From assembly GCF_021602585.1 (NCBI RefSeq), contig NZ_BQIP01000007.1, forward strand, positions 62,001 to 126,000: a stretch of 64,000 nt of DNA, given 5' to 3'. The notes below the pieces were generated by a model that worked only from the letters and a program-made list of their open reading frames with translations, had not been told where the DNA came from and ran no database searches. Below are positions 59,604-64,000 of this stretch, piece after piece. The first letter of the stretch is position 1; every line of letters begins with the position of its first letter. The position numbers were made by a program, and so were the translations under genes. Source of the stretch: Pseudomonas faucium. Lineage in GTDB: Bacteria > Pseudomonadota > Gammaproteobacteria > Pseudomonadales > Pseudomonadaceae.

Positions 59604-60830
59604 ATGAACTGCAAGCAGAACCAGCAGAACCCGGACTTCATCTACCTGGACAAGACCGGCGAGGTCGGCACTGTCAGCCTCGCGCCGGGATCCAAGGACT
59701 TGCTGCTCCTTACCGGCAACTCGGCCTTGGAGGACAGCGCCTTCACCGTGACGAGCCTGGATCGCGAAAAACAGGAAACCTTGCTGGCCACGCACTATTT
59801 CGAGCCAGGTGACGAGCTGTTCTTCGGGCTATCGGCCCAGCCCCGCCAAGACGGCACCCTGTTCCTCGCCGGCGCGCTGTGGGGCGATGATCTCTACCCG
59901 GCGTTTGCAAGGCTCAAATCGACCGGCTCGCTGGACACCTCGTTTGGTGACTGTGGCACCAAGGTCCTGCGTGACCTGGCATCGAGGCAGGCTACCCCGG
60001 CCAGAGCCTTGAGCGTCCAGACAACGGCGATGGCAAGCTACGCTGCACCCTCGTCCACCTCCCACATCACCCTGCCGGGCGGTGGCTACCTGGTCGCTTC
60101 GGCAGAAACCGGTTACTTGCTGCGCCTCAAGGAAAACGGCGACCTCGACAGCAGCTTCGGCGATGGCGGCAAGCTCAAACCAGCGCCACAAGGCGCCGAG
60201 GGTTTCGAACTGACCAATGCTGCGCTGCGCAGCGAAGACGTGATCGTGGTCATCGGCAATGCCGGCGCCAAGGGCATTCTTGCCACCTACGACATGTCCG
60301 GCAGGCCGATCGATGGCTTCAACGGCAAGGGAGTGGTGACGCTCGAGCATGAAGACAGCGTGAACCTGATGAACCTGACCTTCTCGCCCGACCAGCGCGC
60401 GGTGACGGTCGTTGGCATGACTCACGTGAATGGCCAGCGAAGGGCGCTGGTGGCGCGGCTCGATGCCCTCGATGGCAGCCTCGATGCGGGCTTCAACCAC
60501 GGCCGCCCCTTCCACCTCGAGCTCAAAGGCTACGAGACCTCGTTCCTGCAGGTGGCCTCGCGACTGAACAAGGGCCAGGAGGAGCGAATCTACGCTGTCG
60601 GTGGCGTCATTGCCTTCCCCACTCCAGGTTTCGTCGCTGCCGCTTTCGACCAGCATGGCCTGGTGCAGGAAGAATTCCCGGAAGGCGTGGTAATCGGCAA
60701 GCAAACCACACTGGCAAACAGCATGCTGTTGCTGCAGGACCCTCCCCGCCTGGTAGTCGGCGGAGGGATCCGCATGAAGGACAGCAATGACTTCCAGGGC
60801 TTCGTGGCCCTCTATCCACTCAGCCTGTGA
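59604..60830 (+). CDS. Delta-60 repeat protein
   Basis: 408 residues without signal peptide or membrane segment. It contains repeats of the delta-60 type (TIGR02608-like): GSLDTSFGDCGTKV (about 107-120), GDLDSSFGDGGKL (about 179-191), a diverged GRPIDGFNGKGVV (about 233-245) and GSLDAGFNHGRPF (about 292-304), with intervening strands that suggest a beta-propeller. Function is unknown. A conventional Shine-Dalgarno sequence (GGAAAGAAC) precedes the ATG. Its last 11 bases overlap the end of convergent waaA. Confidence 0.72.
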   Translation: MNCKQNQQNPDFIYLDKTGEVGTVSLAPGSKDLLLLTGNSALEDSAFTVTSLDREKQETLLATHYFEPGDELFFGLSAQPRQDGTLFLAGALWGDDLYPAFARLKSTGSLDTSFGDCGTKVLRDLASRQATPARALSVQTTAMASYAAPSSTSHITLPGGGYLVASAETGYLLRLKENGDLDSSFGDGGKLKPAPQGAEGFELTNAALRSEDVIVVIGNAGAKGILATYDMSGRPIDGFNGKGVVTLEHEDSVNLMNLTFSPDQRAVTVVGMTHVNGQRRALVARLDALDGSLDAGFNHGRPFHLELKGYETSFLQVASRLNKGQEERIYAVGGVIAFPTPGFVAAAFDQHGLVQEEFPEGVVIGKQTTLANSMLLLQDPPRLVVGGGIRMKDSNDFQGFVALYPLSL

Positions 60831-62094
60831 CAAGCCGCCCCAGGGCGTCCAGCAACCGCTGCAGCGCCCCCTGATTACGCTGCATCACCGCCTGCCCGGC
60901 CGCGCCCATGCGCCGGGCATCCTGCGGCAGCTCGATGAGCCGCCGCACGGCCTCTGCCAAGCCATCGGCATCATCCACCTGCTGCAGGGCGCCTGCCTCG
61001 CGCAGCATCGCGCTGATCTCCAGGAAGTTGAACACGTGCGGCCCCATGATCACTGGCAACGCCAAAGCCGCAGGCTCGAGCGGGTTGTGCCCGCCGGTGG
61101 CGACCAGGCTGCCGCCGACGAAGGCGATGTCGGCCAGCGCATACAGGAACAGCAACTCGCCCATGGTGTCGCCCAGCAGCACCTGGGTCTGGGCGTCGAC
61201 CGCCGTGCCGGCGGAACGGCGTACCGTGGCGAACTGCTGGCTGCACAGGGCATGCACCGCATCGAACCGCTCGGGGTGGCGCGGCACCAGGATGAGCAGC
61301 GCATCGGCGTGCACCTGCAACAACTTCTGGTGCGCCTGCAGGATCACCGCATCCTCGCCCTCATGGGTACTGGCGGCGATCCACACCGGGCGCTGGCTCG
61401 CGCCCCACTGCTCACGCAACGCCCTGGCGCGCGGCAGCAGTTGCGCGTCGACCTTCAGGTCGAACTTGATCGAACCTGTCACCTGCACGCACTCGGCGCG
61501 GGCGCCCAGGTCGCGAAAGCGCTGCGCCTCGGTTTCGGTCTGCACGGCGATCAGGTTCATCTCGGCGAGCATGGGCCGGGTCAGCCTGGCAAAGCGTGCA
61601 TAGCCACGGGCCGAGCGCTCGGACAAGCGGGCGTTGGCCAGGGCCACCGGAATGCCGCGCTTGGCGCACTGGTGGATGTGGTTGGGCCACAGCTCGGTTT
61701 CCATGATGATGCCCAGGCAGGGGCGCACATGGTCGAGAAAGCGCCCCGCCGCCCACGGCAGGTCGTAGGGCAGGTAGCAATGCTGGATGCGCGGTTCATC
61801 GGCGAACAGGGCGCGAATGCGCTCGGAACCGGTCGGGGTCATGCAGGTGAGCGTGATCGGCAGGTCCGGGTAGGCCTTGAGCAGCGCGCGCACCATGGGC
61901 GCGGCCGCGATGCTTTCGCCGACCGATACCGCATGCACCCAGATGCCGCCCTGGCGCATGGCCGGCAGGTTGCGGGCAAAGCGCTCACCGATACGCTGGC
62001 CATAGGCCGGCGCCTTGCGGGCACGCAGGTACAGGCGCAGCGCAACCAGTGGCAGGCCCAGGTGAAACAGCAGGGTATAGAGAGTTCTGTTCAT
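60820..62094 (-). CDS. waaA: 3-deoxy-D-manno-octulosonic acid transferase WaaA
   Basis: Inner-membrane GT-B glycosyltransferase that adds Kdo to lipid A precursor. It is 424 residues: an N-terminal membrane anchor (MNRTLYTLLFHLGLPLVALR), the acceptor domain with IWVHAVSVGESIAAAPMVRA (catalytic Glu near 60), then METELWPNHIHQCAKRGIP and the nucleotide-sugar domain with ASTHEGEDAVIL and the GGSLVATGGHNPLEPAALA motif. ATG 62094 corresponds to the standard start. It lies 11 nt after the LysR gene on the same strand. Confidence 0.97.
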   Translation of the reverse strand: MNRTLYTLLFHLGLPLVALRLYLRARKAPAYGQRIGERFARNLPAMRQGGIWVHAVSVGESIAAAPMVRALLKAYPDLPITLTCMTPTGSERIRALFADEPRIQHCYLPYDLPWAAGRFLDHVRPCLGIIMETELWPNHIHQCAKRGIPVALANARLSERSARGYARFARLTRPMLAEMNLIAVQTETEAQRFRDLGARAECVQVTGSIKFDLKVDAQLLPRARALREQWGASQRPVWIAASTHEGEDAVILQAHQKLLQVHADALLILVPRHPERFDAVHALCSQQFATVRRSAGTAVDAQTQVLLGDTMGELLFLYALADIAFVGGSLVATGGHNPLEPAALALPVIMGPHVFNFLEISAMLREAGALQQVDDADGLAEAVRRLIELPQDARRMGAAGQAVMQRNQGALQRLLDALGRLVTG

Positions 62095-62105
62095 GGCGGC
62101 GAAGT

Positions 62106-62996
62106 CTACCCGATCGCACGCAGGTGTACCGCAAAGCGCTCGGCCAGCCATTGCGCGGCCGGGCCCAAGGGCTCGTCGCGGCGCCAGGCCAGTTCCACCA
62201 CCAAGGCGGGCGGGCGCCATTCGCTGTGCAGCTCGACCATCTGCGCCTGGTAGGTGGGGTACTGCACCACATGCCGCGGCAGCCAGGCCCAGCCCAGGCC
62301 ACGCATCAGCAGTTCGGCCATGGCGTAGAAGCTGTCGGCGCGCCAGACCTGCGGGCTGATCGCCTCGCCACCAGGGTAGCCGCTCTGCTGCGGGGTGATG
62401 AGCAACTGGCGGTGGCGCGCCAGCTGCTGGCGGGTGACCCGGCCTTCACGCGCCAGCGGATGGTCGACCGCACACACCGTGACCATCTCCACACTGCCCA
62501 GGGTGCGCCGTTCCAGCGCGGCGGGCATGCTTTCGTGGTGGAAGAACAACCCCAGGTCCGCGCGCCGCTCCGCCAGCTTGCGCGCCACGTCGCCCTGGGC
62601 ACCGCTGGCCAGTTGCACTTCCAGGTGCGGGTAGCGGCTGGCCAGCTCGTCGAGGCTGTCGATGACCGGCTGGTAAGGCATGGCTTCGTCCTGGGCCACC
62701 CGCAACAGCGCTTCCTGGCCACGCATCAGGGCCAGCGCCCGGCCATCCAGGTGCTCGCACTGGCGCAACAGTTCACGGGCATCCTGCAGCAGCGCTGTGC
62801 CGTTTTCGGTGAGTTTGGGCTGCCGGCCACTGCTGCGCTCGAACAGGGTGACGCCCAGGTCGGCTTCCAGCAGCGCAATGGCATTGCTGACCGCCGATTG
62901 CGCCTTGCGCTGCTCGCGCGCAACGCCAGAAAACGACCGCAGTTCGGCCACCCGGGCGAACAGCCGCAGTTGCTCCAGGTCCCAACGTTCTGCCAT
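62106..62996 (-). CDS. LysR family transcriptional regulator
   Basis: 296 residues with an N-terminal winged helix-turn-helix (DLEQLRLFARVAELRSFSGV ... QSAVSNAIALLEADLGVTLF) and a C-terminal effector-binding domain of the LysR substrate-binding type. ATG 62996 has GGGAG 8-9 nt upstream. It is divergent from the SMR exporter gene with 87 nt between them, the usual arrangement for a LysR protein and its target, so control of that exporter is likely. The ligand is not deducible. Confidence 0.93.
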   Translation of the reverse strand: MAERWDLEQLRLFARVAELRSFSGVAREQRKAQSAVSNAIALLEADLGVTLFERSSGRQPKLTENGTALLQDARELLRQCEHLDGRALALMRGQEALLRVAQDEAMPYQPVIDSLDELASRYPHLEVQLASGAQGDVARKLAERRADLGLFFHHESMPAALERRTLGSVEMVTVCAVDHPLAREGRVTRQQLARHRQLLITPQQSGYPGGEAISPQVWRADSFYAMAELLMRGLGWAWLPRHVVQYPTYQAQMVELHSEWRPPALVVELAWRRDEPLGPAAQWLAERFAVHLRAIG

Positions 62997-63083
62997 CAAC
63001 CTATCTCCCATAACGATAGGCAATGACTTTACCGCATCCGAGGGGCGTCTAGAATGCTCGACCAGTCACCGGAGAATCGCACC

Positions 63084-63416
63084 ATGAACGCCTACACCTA
63101 CCTCGCCATCGCCATCTGCGCCGAAGTCATCGCCACTGCCTCCATGAAGGCGGTGAAGGGCCTGAGCACGCCGTTGCCGTTGCTGCTGATGGTGGTCGGC
63201 TATGGCATCGCGTTCTGGATGCTGACCCTGGTGGTGCGCAGCATCCCGGTGGGCATCGCCTATGCGATCTGGTCGGGCCTGGGCATCGTGCTGATCAGCG
63301 TGGCCGCGCTGGTGGTCTACGGGCAGAAGCTGGATGTGCCGGCGATGCTGGGCATGGCGATGATCGTTGGCGGGGTGGTGGTGATCCAGCTGTTCTCGAA
63401 AACTGCCGGGCATTGA
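63084..63416 (+). CDS. Small multidrug resistance (SMR) family transporter
   Basis: 110 residues with four membrane helices, typical of EmrE/QacE/SugE proton antiporters that work as dual-topology dimers. The essential membrane Glu is in AICAEVIATASMKA (about residue 13), and helix 2-3 carries the family motif PVGIAYAIWSGLGIVLIS. The GxG..A pattern suits the QacE/EmrE rather than SugE (Gdx) group, but guanidinium export is not excluded. ATG 63084 has GGAG 9 nt upstream. It is divergent from a LysR regulator. Confidence 0.93.
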   Translation: MNAYTYLAIAICAEVIATASMKAVKGLSTPLPLLLMVVGYGIAFWMLTLVVRSIPVGIAYAIWSGLGIVLISVAALVVYGQKLDVPAMLGMAMIVGGVVVIQLFSKTAGH

Positions 63417-63462
63417 TGCGGGCTGTATACTTGCCAGCTGTCCCAGTCTTCGAGGTACCGCC

Positions 63463-64000
63463 ATGCCAACCGCCATTTCCACTGACGTGCTGATCGTCGG
63501 CGCCGGGGTCGCAGGCCTGTGGCTCAATGCCCGGCTGCGTCGCCTGGGCTATTCGACCGTGCTGGTGGAACGCGCCAGCCTCGGCGGCGAGCAGACCATC
63601 AAGTCCCAGGGCATCATCCACGGCGGCACCAAGTACGCCTTGCACGGCGCCCTGACCGGCGCCTCCGAGGCCATCGCCGACATGCCGCGGCGCTGGCGCG
63701 AAGCGCTGGCTGGCAGCGGCGAGCTCGACCTCGGCCGCACCCGCCTGCTGTCCGATGCGCATTACCTGTGGTCGCCCGGCACCCTGGCCGGCAACCTCAC
63801 CAGCTTCTTCGCCAGCAAGGCCGTGCGCACCCGGGTCGAACAGGTCAAGGGCGAGCAGCTGCCGCCGGCCCTGCAGGACCGCGCCTTCAAGGGCAAGGTG
63901 TATCGCCTGGCCGAGCTGGTGATCGACGTGCCCAGCCTGCTGGCCAACCTGGCCGAACTGGCAGGAGACAGCCTGCTGGCCGGCGAGCGCATCGAACCGC
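63463..64000 (+). CDS. FAD-dependent oxidoreductase (partial, C-terminus outside the window)
   Basis: The first 179 codons run to the right edge. The N-terminus STDVLIVGAGVAGLWLNARL is a dinucleotide-binding GxGxxG fold, followed by TVLVERASLGGEQTIKSQG, then IIHGGTKYALHGA, which resembles the DAO/glycine-oxidase type FAD contact. The substrate is unknown. GAGG lies 8 nt before the ATG. It follows the SMR gene by 46 nt in the same direction and may be co-transcribed with it. Confidence 0.85.
   Translation, partial: MPTAISTDVLIVGAGVAGLWLNARLRRLGYSTVLVERASLGGEQTIKSQGIIHGGTKYALHGALTGASEAIADMPRRWREALAGSGELDLGRTRLLSDAHYLWSPGTLAGNLTSFFASKAVRTRVEQVKGEQLPPALQDRAFKGKVYRLAELVIDVPSLLANLAELAGDSLLAGERIEP

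Overview
The window is a chromosomal segment of a fluorescent pseudomonad, most probably of the Pseudomonas putida group. The evidence is high G+C coding DNA, near-complete agreement of many predicted proteins with remembered P. putida sequences (DnaB, PurA, HisZ, SerB), two families of REP palindromes typical of that group, and a gene order from azurin through dnaB, purA, mutL, psd, parC/parE and thiC to tolC that I recall from P. putida. Species assignment is inference; no database was searched.

Layout. 1-11 kb: azurin (cut by the window edge) with a probable Anr site, a LOG-type nucleotide hydrolase, a YgiQ-type radical SAM protein, then the leftward translation/replication cluster rnr-rlmB / rpsF-rpsR-membrane protein-rplI-dnaB. 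11.2-14.3 kb: two identical tRNA-Leu(CAG) genes with a clear sigma-70 promoter and terminator, then a ferric-iron-type ABC transporter (binding protein plus fused double permease) with no ATPase beside it. 14.3-16.4 kb: a compact accessory module, hcp - glycine-zipper effector - two-helix membrane protein, the only strongly AT-rich coding DNA I found. It reads as a type VI secretion cargo/immunity set. 16.4-19 kb: a DUF2867 protein and a chemoreceptor.

19-31.4 kb: one long leftward supercluster, nnrD-tsaE-amiB-mutL-miaA-hfq-hflX-hflK-hflC-hisZ-purA, mostly with overlapping or abutting genes. 31.4-44 kb: shorter units: queG, a TRIC-type channel, orn, rsgA, a small TIR-like protein, motAB, an HDOD-like protein, a rhodanese followed by psd, serB and the AhpA-like HAMP protein. 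44-53.4 kb: a leftward cluster nudF-DUF1249-cpdA-yqiA-parE-(phytase-like)-(retropepsin-like)-parC-pqiC, whose first five genes match the enterobacterial nudF-yqiB-cpdA-yqiA-parE order.

53.5-64 kb: an RsiV-like lipoprotein; thiC with a TPP riboswitch and, downstream, the probable hydroxymethylpyrimidine transporter gene cytX; tolC; a delta-60-repeat protein; waaA; a LysR regulator divergent from an SMR exporter; and the start of an FAD-dependent oxidoreductase.

The most noteworthy items are the T6SS module at 14.3-16.2 kb (with a hairpin that presents GGA over the hcp ribosome-binding site and a sharp composition break between hcp and its cargo), a three-strand switching arrangement downstream of the thiC riboswitch, a TIR-like protein lacking the expected catalytic Glu, and tandem hairpins immediately before dnaB.
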